Below are positions 55,446-63,942 of a stretch of DNA of 64,000 bases, one piece after another. The notes under the pieces are model-generated. The model searched no databases. It was given only the letters and a program-made list of their open reading frames with translations, and had not been told where the DNA came from. The position numbers and the translations under genes were made by a program. Location of the stretch: the NCBI RefSeq assembly GCF_001941825.1, contig NZ_CP019038.1:4960001-5024000 (forward strand), in the 5' to 3' direction. This DNA comes from Massilia putida (GTDB lineage Bacteria > Pseudomonadota > Gammaproteobacteria > Burkholderiales > Burkholderiaceae_D). Within the stretch, counting starts at the first letter, position 1, and the number at the start of each line of letters is the position of its first letter.

Positions 55446-56060
55446 TCATGAATGAGGAATAAGGCCCGCTTCTTTAACAATTTCGCCTATCTCCTCGGGG
55501 TGCACTAGCACCTTCTGGTAGATCCAGGTGTAGTGATCGTGAGACCAGAAATCCAATACCGCTCTTGCTCTCAGCTCCCCCATTAGACCTTGATCTGCTC
55601 TGTATTCCAAATAGCAGACGATTAGGTGCTCATAGTTGCCATCCTGGTCTTCAGAGCCTTGAGGGTAGCCAAGCGGTATGCGCGGATACATCTTTTTGAG
55701 ACGGAGAACTGCGGCTTTCGCCTCATGAGGATGAGTAGCGACGAACCAATGCAACTGTTCGTGAACGTATGTGGACAGCAGGAGGTCATCATCCTTCCGA
55801 TGACGCGTATGAATAGTAAGGATGGGATGGCTATGCGGAATGGCATCTTCATCGACCACCACTTCTCTCGTAAAGGTCCACCTCGACATATCGTTAGCGT
55901 CAAGAAGGCGAGTGAGCTGATTTCTTGTCTCTGCTTCGCGAGGACCACCATGTGCCAACCGGATGGAGACATCTTCTGCGCACATTCCACGCTGTCCAGC
56001 GAGTAGACAAATCATCAAAAGAAAAGACTGAGCAAATCGCATTTTCGTGTATGAACTCAT
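55446..56060 (-). CDS. Exported HExxH-motif protein, passenger between the IS copies
   Basis: I do not recognise the family. The product is 204 residues (198 if the Met at 56042 is used), with a signal peptide RFAQSFLLMICLLAGQRGMC ending near CAED. The mature protein has STYVHEQLHWFVATH, an HExxH arrangement (HEQLH) like that of zinc peptidases, with possible third ligands in EYRADQG or WSHDHY. Its GC content is visibly lower than the chromosome's, suggesting transfer. It lies between two identical IS copies. A metal-dependent hydrolase is plausible but unproven. Confidence 0.7.
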   Translation of the reverse strand: MSSYTKMRFAQSFLLMICLLAGQRGMCAEDVSIRLAHGGPREAETRNQLTRLLDANDMSRWTFTREVVVDEDAIPHSHPILTIHTRHRKDDDLLLSTYVHEQLHWFVATHPHEAKAAVLRLKKMYPRIPLGYPQGSEDQDGNYEHLIVCYLEYRADQGLMGELRARAVLDFWSHDHYTWIYQKVLVHPEEIGEIVKEAGLIPHS

Positions 56061-56095
56061 CTAAAACCCGTGAAGGAAAGGTAATGGAAGCTTGT

Positions 56096-57776
56096 GGCCC
56101 AGGCCGTGTAAAAACGCAGGCCCAGGTAAACGGAACCGGCCCAGTAAACGTTGAGTCAGTATCTCATCAATACGGATGCGACATGAAGCGCTTTATCGAA
56201 GGCGAGAATCGAGGACAGGGCACGCTGCTGCCCGAGCTCTTGGACGACTACGTTGCCGAGGACAACCCGGTACGCGTGGTCGATGTCTTCGTTGAAGAGC
56301 TGGACCTTGGCGGGCTTGGATTCAAAGGTGTGCAGCCTGCGAAAACGGGGCGGCCCGCTTACCACCCGGCCGTGCTTCTGAAGCTTTACATTTACGGCTA
56401 TCTCAATCGTATCCAGTCGAGCCGGCGACTCGAACGTGAAGCCCAGCGTAACGTCGAATTGATGTGGCTGACACAGCGCCTGAGGCCCGACTTCAAGACG
56501 ATAGCGAACTTCCGCAAGGACAACGGCAAGGCCATTCGCAATGTCTGCCGCCAGTTCGTTGTGTTGTGCCAGCAGCTGGATTTGTTTTCGGACGCGGTGG
56601 TCGCGATCGACGGCAGCAAGTTCAAGGCCGTCAACAGCAGCGACCGCAACTTCACTGGCGCAAAGCTCAAGCGCAGGATGGAGGAGATCGAGGCCAACAT
56701 CACTCGCTATCTGGCAGAGCTCGACACGGCCGACCGGCAGGAACCTGCTGCCATACAAGCGAAAACTGTCCGTCTCAACGACAAGATCGCGTCGCTGAAG
56801 GAGCAGATGACCAAGCTCCGCGAAATCGAAGCGAAGCTGGAAGAGACAGGGGAAACGCAGATTTCGCTGACCGATCCGGACGCTCGCTCGATGATGACAC
56901 GGGGCAGCGGCATCGTCGGCTACAACGTCCAAACCGCAGTCGACACCCGGCATCATTTGATCGTCGAACACGACGTGACAAACAACGGTAGCGATCGCGA
57001 TCAACTGTCCGGGATGGCCAAGAAGGCGCGCACAGTCATCGGCACACCGATACTGACCGCGATTGCCGACCGTGGTTACTTCAAGGGTGAGGAAATCCTT
57101 GCGTGTCACGAGGCCGGAATCTTCGCCCTGGTGCCACCGACGAAGACCTCGGGCGCCAAGGCCGACGGGCGATTCGACAAGGCTGACTTCATTTATGATC
57201 CGCACAAGAACGAGTACCGTTGTCCGGCAGGTGAGGCACTGATCTGGCGTTTTGCGACTGTCGAGAAAGGCATGACAAACCACCGGTACTGGAGCTCGAA
57301 TTGCCAGGGGTGCCCGCTCAAGGAAAAATGCACGCCGAGCCCGAATAGACGTGTAACGCGATGGGAGCACCAGACCGTACTTGACGATATGCAGACGCGT
57401 CTCGAACAAAGCCCCGACGCCATGCGAATTCGGCGCTCCACGGTCGAGCATCCATACGGAACGATCAAAGCGTGGATGGGATCGACGCACTTCTTGACGA
57501 AGGGCCTTGAACGCGTGAAGACCGAGATGAGCCTGCACGTGCTTGCCTATAACCTCAAGCGATTGATGGCACTGCTCGGCATCGCCGCGATGATGGATGC
57601 GATCAGGGCGTATGCCCTTTTTCTGCGGCGATATGGCCCACTCCGGGCAATTATTTTGACCACCTTACCTGGAAGGCTGAGAAGCAGGTTTGGCGTGACT
57701 GGGGCTCTCGCCCCGTGCTAAAACCGGCTTCTCGCGGCCCCGATATTCTGCCTTTTGTTTTCACACAGCCTGGGCC
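56096..57776 (+). mobile_element. IS1182-family-like insertion sequence, copy 2
   Basis: Second 1681-bp copy with the same ends as copy 1 and, as far as I could compare by eye, the same sequence throughout (the two 512-residue transposases are identical). Sequence identity between the copies begins one base outside the left inverted repeat and drops to roughly three quarters right after the right one. Confidence 0.88.
56183..57721 (+). CDS. IS1182-like transposase, copy 2
   Basis: Identical 512-residue protein to copy 1. The open frame runs further upstream, to 55925, through the IS end and into the flanking passenger gene's antisense. I place the start at 56183 because it matches copy 1, where an upstream stop prevents the extension. 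The long upstream frame is a chance by-product of the insertion. Confidence 0.95.
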   Translation: MKRFIEGENRGQGTLLPELLDDYVAEDNPVRVVDVFVEELDLGGLGFKGVQPAKTGRPAYHPAVLLKLYIYGYLNRIQSSRRLEREAQRNVELMWLTQRLRPDFKTIANFRKDNGKAIRNVCRQFVVLCQQLDLFSDAVVAIDGSKFKAVNSSDRNFTGAKLKRRMEEIEANITRYLAELDTADRQEPAAIQAKTVRLNDKIASLKEQMTKLREIEAKLEETGETQISLTDPDARSMMTRGSGIVGYNVQTAVDTRHHLIVEHDVTNNGSDRDQLSGMAKKARTVIGTPILTAIADRGYFKGEEILACHEAGIFALVPPTKTSGAKADGRFDKADFIYDPHKNEYRCPAGEALIWRFATVEKGMTNHRYWSSNCQGCPLKEKCTPSPNRRVTRWEHQTVLDDMQTRLEQSPDAMRIRRSTVEHPYGTIKAWMGSTHFLTKGLERVKTEMSLHVLAYNLKRLMALLGIAAMMDAIRAYALFLRRYGPLRAIILTTLPGRLRSRFGVTGALAPC

Positions 57777-57879
57777 GATTGCAGACGGTCCGGTCAGCGT
57801 AGCAGGTTGCCCACGTGAAAAGTCTCTCCGACTGTCACGAACTTCCGCTTCCGACCCGTTGCGGACGTTGAGAAGTCCG

Positions 57880-57914
57880 TCAGTGACCGTCTTTTTCGTA
57901 CCGAGGACCTATGC
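57880..57914 (-). pseudogene. 3' fragment of an SH3-like exported protein gene cut by IS256-type element
   Basis: Removing the IS and one copy of its 8-bp target duplication joins this piece in frame to the main part at 59274-59592. It encodes the last residues, PRYEKDGH, and the stop. The joined length is 354 bases, an exact multiple of three. Confidence 0.6.
57907..57914. repeat. Target-site duplication, left (ACCTATGC)
   Basis: Eight bases directly abutting the left end of the IS256-type element and repeated exactly at 59266-59273. Eight-base duplications are usual for IS256. Confidence 0.85.
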
Positions 57915-59265
57915 GAGGGTGTAAATAATATTGTGTAAACGGTCATTTGGCAGGACACTGCCGCCATTAGGAGAAACGATGACCGTTGTAAAGCGTAACA
58001 AGCGGGCCAAGCCCGATCCGGAACTGCTCAAACTTGCCGACGGCCTGCTGGCAAACTACCAGAAGCCCGAGGACCTGATCGGCGAAAATGGGCTGCTCAA
58101 GCAGCTCACCAAGATGCTGGTCGAGCGCGCGCTGGAAGTCGAGATGACCGACCACCTGGGCCACGACAAAAGCGGCGAGGTGACCAACAGCACTGCCAAC
58201 ACCCGCAACGGCCATAGCATCAAGACGCTCAAGGGCGATTTCGGCGCGCTGCCGCTTGACGTTCCTCGCGACCGCCAGGGCACGTTCGAGCCGCAGATCG
58301 TCGTCAAGCATCAGACACGCTGGACCGGCTTCGACGACAAAATCATCTCGCTCTACGCGCGTGGCCTGAGCGTGCGGGAGATCCAAAGCCATCTGGAAGA
58401 GATGTACGGCACCGAGGTGTCACCGACCCTCATTTCCAACGTCACGGACGCTGTCAGCGAGGATGTGAAGCTCTGGCAGGCCCGCCCGCTCGACGCCGTG
58501 TACCCGATCCTCTATCTCGACTGCATTCACGTCAAGGTGCGCGACAACGGCGCGGTGCGTACCAAGGCGGTCTACCTGGCCATCGGCGTCAACATGGATG
58601 GCCACAAGGAGGTGCTGGGCCTGTGGATCTCCCAAACTGAAGGCGCGAAGTTCTGGCTGCAGGTCGTGACCGAGCTAAAAAATCGTGGCGTGCAGGACAT
58701 ATTCATCGCCTGCGTCGACGGCCTGAAAGGCTTCCCGGACGCCATCGAGGCGGTCTACCCGCAGACCTCGGTTCAGCTGTGCATCGTTCACATGGTGCGC
58801 AACAGCCTGAATTTCGTGCCCTGGAAAGCGCAGAAGGAAGTCGCCGCCGATCTGAAGTTGATTTACAGTGCAGCCACTACCGACGAGGCTGAACTCAGGC
58901 TTGCCGAATTCGAAGATAAATGGGATAAACAGTATAAACCGATAGGTCAGTCCTGGCGCCGTAACTGGGCGCGCGTCATACCGTTCTTCGACTACCCGCC
59001 GGAAATCCGAAAGGTGATATACACCACGAACGCTATTGAATCGATTAACATGAGCCTGCGAAAAGTGACCAAGGCCCGCAGTTCCTTTCCGACCGATGAA
59101 GCTGTCAGCAAGCTGTTTTATCTTGCCCTGAACAACATCAGCAAGAAGTGGACGATGCCGATACGGGACTGGAAAGCTGCGTTAAACCGCTTCGCCATCC
59201 AGTTTGAAGACCGGGTGCCGCAGACTTAAACGAAGAATCGTTTACACAGAATCTGGTACACCCCC
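57915..59265 (+). mobile_element. IS256-family insertion sequence
   Basis: A 1351-bp element bounded by perfect 8-bp target duplications. The left end GAGGGTGTA...TTGTGTAAACG and the complement of the right end GGGGGTGTA...TCTGTGTAAACG form imperfect inverted repeats. It carries one intact transposase gene. The intact duplication points to a fairly recent insertion. It interrupted the 3' end of a minus-strand gene for an exported SH3-like protein. Confidence 0.92.
57979..59229 (+). CDS. IS256-family transposase (mutator type)
   Basis: A 416-residue transposase of the MULE/mutator superfamily. N-terminal LTKMLVERALEVEMTDHLGH and NTRNGHSIKTLKGDFGAL are IS256 hallmarks. Catalytic Asp residues lie in YLDCIHVKV and CVDGLKGFPDAIEAVYP, and the Glu in TTNAIESINMSLRK. 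VQLCIVHMVRNSLNFV is the conserved C/H region between them. TTAGGAGAAACG gives the ribosome-binding site. The ORF is complete, so the element may be active. Confidence 0.97.
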   Translation: MTVVKRNKRAKPDPELLKLADGLLANYQKPEDLIGENGLLKQLTKMLVERALEVEMTDHLGHDKSGEVTNSTANTRNGHSIKTLKGDFGALPLDVPRDRQGTFEPQIVVKHQTRWTGFDDKIISLYARGLSVREIQSHLEEMYGTEVSPTLISNVTDAVSEDVKLWQARPLDAVYPILYLDCIHVKVRDNGAVRTKAVYLAIGVNMDGHKEVLGLWISQTEGAKFWLQVVTELKNRGVQDIFIACVDGLKGFPDAIEAVYPQTSVQLCIVHMVRNSLNFVPWKAQKEVAADLKLIYSAATTDEAELRLAEFEDKWDKQYKPIGQSWRRNWARVIPFFDYPPEIRKVIYTTNAIESINMSLRKVTKARSSFPTDEAVSKLFYLALNNISKKWTMPIRDWKAALNRFAIQFEDRVPQT

Positions 59266-59273
59266 ACCTATGC
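59266..59273. repeat. Target-site duplication, right (ACCTATGC)
   Basis: Exact copy of 57907-57914 immediately right of the IS256-type element. Confidence 0.85.
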
Positions 59274-59592
59274 CGGTACCAGTCTCCACTAATCTCGACG
59301 TCAGCACCCATCCAGAAACGTCATTCCCTTTAGCGTCCCAGTACACAACCTCCGTGAATTTCGTTACGTCGGCATACGCTTGAACTTCGTCATTCGGAAT
59401 AACGAAAATACCTTTCATCGGACAGGACTCACTTGGAGCGCTATAGAAGAGTGCGCGGCCGCTCCCCACTACTTTCCTTCCAGATGAGTACCCCGGAATT
59501 CGCGCTTTCGTCTTTTCTGCCTGTGCTGCTACGTTGTTACACGTCTTGCTGCTTGCGGCAAGAACATCAAGCGACGTTAAGAACGCGACCAG
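59274..59592 (-). pseudogene. Exported SH3-like protein gene, interrupted near its 3' end
   Basis: Reading the minus strand, the frame encodes a hydrophobic leader (LVAFLTSLDVLAASSK) and then GRALFYSAPSESCPMKGIFV, a spacer, and DAKGNDVSGWVLTSRL. This is a small exported domain common in proteobacteria and SH3-like in appearance. The IS256-type element lies in its last eight codons; deleting it restores an in-frame end (PRYEKDGH and stop). The start is unclear: no ATG precedes the leader, so a CTG at 59592 or another rare start is implied. The IS-fused tail changes only the C-terminus, so a product may still be made. Confidence 0.6.
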
Positions 59593-59748
59593 GACACTTA
59601 GTCACATCAGGTATTTCACCCGGCACTCCAAGGACAATTAATGGATTTCCGTACGTCGGCTTCTGGCCGGTCTCGGCCGTTCAGTGTACGGCAACTGTCG
59701 ACCCATACCGGACCTTCACAATCCGCGAGTGAACGTGCAGTTGTCTTG

Positions 59749-60222
59749 TTACTTTTGCGGCACTTCCGCTGCCAGAGCTCCGCGCCGCCAAACGGCATAG
59801 AAGGCCAGGGCACCAACCAGACCGTGTACGCTAAACAGCAAAACGCTCTCGGCATAGGTAAGCCAAGCATAGGATGTTGGCATCCCATTCACGTATGTGT
59901 CTACGTACTTTCCGTGCCAGTTTTGACCAGAAGAATATCCCTCAAGCCTACGGGGCCAAGAGAGCGCCGCAGGTAGCATACCCAGGAAGAGGCCGGCAAT
60001 CGATAGCGAGGTCCGGTTAAGGCAAGCGAATTTTCGAAGCAGTAAAAACGCGGGGATTCCTAGCAAGAGAACAGCCGCTGCGGCGACTACAACCACTGAA
60101 GCCAAGAATAGCCCGAGCCCATATACTGGGGTCGAAGAAGCAAAATAGTCCGGGGCGATAAGTACAAAGTAGACCACGGGTTGTACCGCTACTGCAGCGA
60201 TGGATGCTAGTAATAAGCGCAT
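59749..60222 (-). CDS. Four-helix membrane protein of unknown function
   Basis: A 157-residue inner-membrane protein. Helices are apparent at LLASIAAVAVQPVVYFVLIA, GLGLFLASVVVVAAAAVLLL, LSIAGLFLGMLPAALSW and YAESVLLFSVHGLVGALAFY. Between helices 3 and 4 is a polar loop (QNWHGKYVDTYVNGMPTSY). The C-terminus is short and basic. GC content is lower than in the chromosomal part. No function is suggested by the neighbours, which are mobile-element remnants and the interrupted SH3-like gene. Confidence 0.65.
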   Translation of the reverse strand: MRLLLASIAAVAVQPVVYFVLIAPDYFASSTPVYGLGLFLASVVVVAAAAVLLLGIPAFLLLRKFACLNRTSLSIAGLFLGMLPAALSWPRRLEGYSSGQNWHGKYVDTYVNGMPTSYAWLTYAESVLLFSVHGLVGALAFYAVWRRGALAAEVPQK

Positions 60223-60369
60223 TTGTGATGGACTGCTGCCCAGTTAGCTTAACAAGGAGAGTTATCGCCCCTCGTGGTTGGTCTTCCACGGCTGAACGTC
60301 CGGTTGTGGCCGAACCCGGTCGTTCGCAAGGCTCAGTGTAAAGCCCGTGTTGCTGTGCAGGCAAGAAGG

Positions 60370-60630
60370 GGTTTTGATAGATATACTAAGCCGTACAATG
60401 CCTTGTGCAGGTAGCGCACGACGAATCGTTGCAGCGCACACGCGTTGTGCACAACGGTGGTGCAACTCATCGGAGGTTTCTTGCAGGCTGGCCTGGGTGC
60501 ACACCGACACGATATGGTTCAAAACTGCAATATGCTCAGGCTTCGACGCTTGCGGCCGGCCGCCAGCGTTACTTGACAGCCCGGTACCGTCGAGTGGATC
60601 TCTCGTTGCCATGGCATGTTCCTGCCACAT
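60370..60630 (-). pseudogene. Remnant of an IS630-like transposase N-terminus
   Basis: The minus-strand frame has PEHIAVLNHIVSVCTQASLQ, then ETSDELHHRCAQRVCAATIR and RALPAQGIVRL. This is the second helix-turn-helix pattern of IS630-family transposases (repeat of 'L.E..P..tl.El...l' and 'vs..Tv.R.L...G'). The frame then degenerates and no DDE domain follows. It occupies the otherwise gene-free stretch between the membrane protein and kup; the rest of that stretch (60223-60751) shows nothing more than GGCCGAACCCGGTCGTTCG-like repeats. Confidence 0.4.
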
Positions 60631-60751
60631 CGGGACAGCATGCCACAGGTACGTTATTGATTTTGTCTACATCTTCTTATTCGGGAACGCACGTAGTCGC
60701 GCGTCGTCCGGAGCCAGAACTTACTTGCGCGCTGCCGTAGATGGCTACTGT

Positions 60752-62671
60752 TCAGATCGAAATCTGGGCACCGAGTTCGATGATGCGGTTGGCTGGCACC
60801 CGGTAATAATCCGCGGCGCCGCGCGCGTTACGATAGAGTACGGCATACAAGGCCTCGAGCCAGTGTGGCAAACCATCTCCTGCCGACGCAGGAATCACGG
60901 TCTGTCGCGAGATAAAAAACGAGGTTTCCATCAGCTCGAAGGTCAGGCCCTGGGCGTGGCATGAGGCAAGCGCATATGGTATGTCGCGTACATCCTTGAA
61001 GCCATAGTACAGGTTGACCTGAAAGCAGTCGTGTCCGAGTGGCTCGACCCGCGCGCGTTCGGCGTCGCTCACGAACGGCACGTTCGTGGTGTGCACGGTC
61101 ACGAACACGATACGTTCGTGCAATATCTTGTTGTGGACGAGATTGTGCAACATGGCGTGTGGCACGCCTTCGCCGAGCCGGCGAAAGTAGACCGCGGTGC
61201 CGGCGACTCGCGGCGGCGGTTCGATGAACAGCGACTCCAGGAAAGGAGCGAGTTGCAGCGCATCCTGCTCGAGATTGTGAGCGATCCGCTGGCTGCCTGT
61301 TTCCCACGTCAACATCACGATAAGAAGTACCATCCCCACCACCAGCGGGAACCAGCCTCCCTGCATAAATTTCAGCGTGTTGGCGGCAAATAGCGTGGCG
61401 TCGATGACCAAGAAAAAGATGGTCGCCCCCAGACTCACAGCCAGGTTGTATTTCCAGCGGAAGCGAATCACGAAAAAGGTGAGGATGGTCGTGATCAGCA
61501 TAGTGCCGGTGACCGCGATGCCGTAGGCGGCGCCCAACGCGTCGGAAGACCCGAAGCCGACCACGGCCAGCATGACCGCAATCATCTGCAGCCAGTTCAC
61601 CAGCGGGATGTAGATCTGCCCGATCTCTTGCTCCGAGGTATGCTCGACCTGCATACGCGGCAGGGCACCGAGCGAAATTGCTTCGTGGGTCATCGAGAAA
61701 GTGCCGGAGATCGTGGCCTGCGAGGCGATGACGGTGGCAACGGTGGACAGAATCACCAGCGGATACACGCTCCAGGGGCCGAGCTGCTGAAAGAACGGGT
61801 TGGCAATCGCGTCCGGATGGCTCATCAGCAGAGCCCCCTGGCCCAGGTAATTCAGCGCCAGCGATGGCGCGACCACGGAAAACCACGCGATACGGATGGG
61901 GCGCTTGCCAAAGTGGCCCATGTCGGCGTACAACGCCTCGGCGCCCGTGAAGGCGAGTACGACCGCGCCGAGCGCAATGAAGGCGAGCATCCTGTTGCGG
62001 ACCATGAAGTTGAGTGCGTGATAGGGATTGATCGCGGCCAATACGGTGGGCGTTTTCGCAATGTTGATGACACCCATTGTCGCGAGCGCAAGGAACCACA
62101 CCAGCATGACCGGACCGAACCATTTGCCGATGCTTCCGGTGCCCTTATTTTGAACACCGTACAAGATCAGCAGGACCACGATCGTCAGCGGTACCACATA
62201 GGGTTTAAGTGCCGGGGTAGCCACTTCCACACCTTCGATGGCCGAGAGCACCGAGATTGCCGGCGTGATCACGCTGTCGCCATAAAACAGAGCGGCGCCG
62301 AGGAGGCCAACCAGCAGCAGACCGTAATAGAATCGCGAGCCGGGCTTTACCGAGGCGCTGGCAAGGGCCATCAAGGCCATGATGCCGCCTTCTCCCTCGT
62401 TGTCGGCACGCAGGATCAAGGTGACATACTTGAGCGAGACGACCAGAACGAGGCCCCACAGGATCAGGGAGACGGCACCCAGCAGATTCGGGGTGTCCAG
62501 CGCCAGTCCGAATTCCCTGGAAAAGATCGTTTTCATCGTGTACAGCGGGCTCGTGCCGATGTCGCCGTAGACGATGCCCAGCGCAGTCAGCGTGACCATT
62601 GCCAGCCGATCAGGCGGCTGCTTGAGTGTCGGCGCGGTCGCCGTGCCGTTGGCCACATTGGTCGCGTCCAT
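60752..62671 (-). CDS. kup: Low-affinity potassium transporter Kup
   Basis: K+/H+ symporter of 639 residues with twelve membrane helices and a cytoplasmic C-terminal domain. The N-terminal signature ALGIVYGDIGTSPLYTMKTIF (about residues 28-48) is diagnostic. NEGEGGIMALMALA, ALFYGDSVITPAISVLSA and GAEALYADMGHFGK are further Kup motifs. The C-terminal soluble part contains VNLYYGFKDVRDIPYAL. The ATG at 62671 (MDATNVANGT) is far better than the long upstream frame. It is a core function sitting inside the mobile region's right side, where chromosomal sequence seems to resume. Confidence 0.97.
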   Translation of the reverse strand: MDATNVANGTATAPTLKQPPDRLAMVTLTALGIVYGDIGTSPLYTMKTIFSREFGLALDTPNLLGAVSLILWGLVLVVSLKYVTLILRADNEGEGGIMALMALASASVKPGSRFYYGLLLVGLLGAALFYGDSVITPAISVLSAIEGVEVATPALKPYVVPLTIVVLLILYGVQNKGTGSIGKWFGPVMLVWFLALATMGVINIAKTPTVLAAINPYHALNFMVRNRMLAFIALGAVVLAFTGAEALYADMGHFGKRPIRIAWFSVVAPSLALNYLGQGALLMSHPDAIANPFFQQLGPWSVYPLVILSTVATVIASQATISGTFSMTHEAISLGALPRMQVEHTSEQEIGQIYIPLVNWLQMIAVMLAVVGFGSSDALGAAYGIAVTGTMLITTILTFFVIRFRWKYNLAVSLGATIFFLVIDATLFAANTLKFMQGGWFPLVVGMVLLIVMLTWETGSQRIAHNLEQDALQLAPFLESLFIEPPPRVAGTAVYFRRLGEGVPHAMLHNLVHNKILHERIVFVTVHTTNVPFVSDAERARVEPLGHDCFQVNLYYGFKDVRDIPYALASCHAQGLTFELMETSFFISRQTVIPASAGDGLPHWLEALYAVLYRNARGAADYYRVPANRIIELGAQISI

Positions 62672-62907
62672 GGTCGTAGTCCGTCTCCTGTCGTGCCTAC
62701 GCAATGGAGGCGGCACTATCGTAGCCGGCGGCACATAAAAATCCTGTAAAAAATGCCATATGCCGACGTACGGGGACGCAAGTAGTCGCGCAGGGAGCAT
62801 TACCTCCCGGGACGGGGACGCAGGCACGCCCAAGAACGGCTTCGATGCAGGCTCTTGAGACAACCCGGGAAGCAGAGGCGGGAACACGGAAGACGTTCGA
62901 CATGAAA
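62672..62907. other. kup leader, no gene seen
   Basis: A non-coding stretch upstream of kup and downstream of a small lipoprotein gene on the same strand. I see no riboswitch or strong terminator. A GACGCAAGTAGTCGCGC string near 62774 resembles one at 60688, just past the other end of kup. Confidence 0.4.
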
Positions 62908-63285
62908 TTACGACCCATCTTTTCGAGGTACGACTGGTTGGGTACAGTCTTTCAGATTGACGAGAACAGTCGTTCCCTCTGCAATACGTGTGCCGGGCGC
63001 TACGGGGGCGATGATATGGCGCTGCTTCGGATTGCTACCAAAAAATTTTCCGCTTGAACGAAAGTCAAACTGGACATAGGCATACAGTGACTCGGCCGGC
63101 TCCCCTCCCACGTGCTGAATACGACAGTCGATCGCGCCAAGGGGAAACCGTGTTGTACTCGATCCGAGCATTTCGATCTCGCCGGTACGCCAGCCTCGGC
63201 TGAACGGATGTTGGCCGTTATCGGGTGTACTGCAAGCACAAGCCAAGGTCGCCATTCCGACTGCCATTGCCATTGAAGTTCTCAT
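62908..63285 (-). CDS. Small exported protein, possible lipoprotein
   Basis: A 125-residue protein beginning MRTSMAMAVGMATLACACST. The signal ends in a cysteine-rich LACAC stretch that resembles, but does not exactly match, a lipobox. The mature part is beta-rich, with Cys pairs in IDCRIQH and LKDCTQ. No function recognised. It is read toward kup, 236 bp away, and is divergent from another small lipoprotein across 282 bp of sequence in which I see no gene. Confidence 0.65.
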   Translation of the reverse strand: MRTSMAMAVGMATLACACSTPDNGQHPFSRGWRTGEIEMLGSSTTRFPLGAIDCRIQHVGGEPAESLYAYVQFDFRSSGKFFGSNPKQRHIIAPVAPGTRIAEGTTVLVNLKDCTQPVVPRKDGS

Positions 63286-63567
63286 ATCACTTCGTTCCAC
63301 GGGTAGGGGGCGATAGGTTGCCTGTCATTGATTCAATAAGTTTCCCAAAGGGTTTTCGATCAGATTCCAAGCGATCAGTCTGGCATCTCCATCGGAGCCC
63401 TGTATGTGGACATCCAAAACAATTGAATCGACCAGATCCGCCACGTGAATATTATCCAGCAATGACATTTTTCGTCTTTTAATGATTACTTAACTGTAAT
63501 CGAAAGCAGACAAAGATGGTCTTATGATAACGATCGAAGCCTCGCATTTGCTTTTCCGCGATACGCC

Positions 63568-63942
63568 ATGCGTCAATATTTACGTGCTGTAAGCATCGTC
63601 ACGTTTCTTTTGCTCGGTTCGTGCGCGCCATTGGATAGCGATATGGTGGATTGGGCGCATGGCGCCCGGGTTGGAACCGTTCTCGAACCACTGACGGCGC
63701 AAACCGCGGAGGCGATGCTTGGGTCGTGTTGGCCGCGAAACGCCGCGTCGTCAGCGGCGCGGCAATATGTGCTGGTGCGCTACCGGGCGGTCAAGTTACC
63801 CCACAAAGTAGTCGCGTCAGCTCCGCTGGACCTCGGGCTGCGCCGTGGAGACAAGGTCGAGATTTGGCCGGGCGATTGTGACGCGGGCCAACTATCGCGC
63901 GTCGACCGTGTGCTCACGGCGCCATCGACTCGTGATCAATAA
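63568..63942 (+). CDS. Small lipoprotein of unknown function
   Basis: A 124-residue protein with a proper lipobox: SIVTFLLLGSCAPLD, cleaved before the Cys at residue 19. The mature domain includes GSCWPRNAASSAARQYVLVR and RRGDKVEIWPGDCDAGQLSR, a short beta-barrel-like pattern. Two further cysteines could pair. A membrane-anchored periplasmic protein is expected; role unknown. Confidence 0.7.
   Translation: MRQYLRAVSIVTFLLLGSCAPLDSDMVDWAHGARVGTVLEPLTAQTAEAMLGSCWPRNAASSAARQYVLVRYRAVKLPHKVVASAPLDLGLRRGDKVEIWPGDCDAGQLSRVDRVLTAPSTRDQ

Larger units (their letters stand above)
53596..57776 (+). mobile_element. Putative composite transposon formed by two IS1182-like copies
   Basis: Two directly repeated, apparently identical 1681-bp elements flank an 818-bp passenger segment holding one minus-strand gene (55446-56060) of lower GC. 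The structure is that of a composite transposon, but neither outer end shows a target duplication. The right flanks of the two copies are homologous to each other, so separate insertion into related sites is an alternative. Confidence 0.5.

Noticed and set aside
55925..56182. N-terminal extension of the second IS1182-like transposase
   Set aside because: The extension crosses the IS boundary into flanking DNA and is absent from the identical copy 1; it is a by-product of the insertion.
60347..60964. 205-codon plus-strand frame overlapping the end of kup
   Set aside because: Its second half is antisense to kup and the first half is Cys/Arg-rich without motifs; the minus-strand IS630-like reading fits better.
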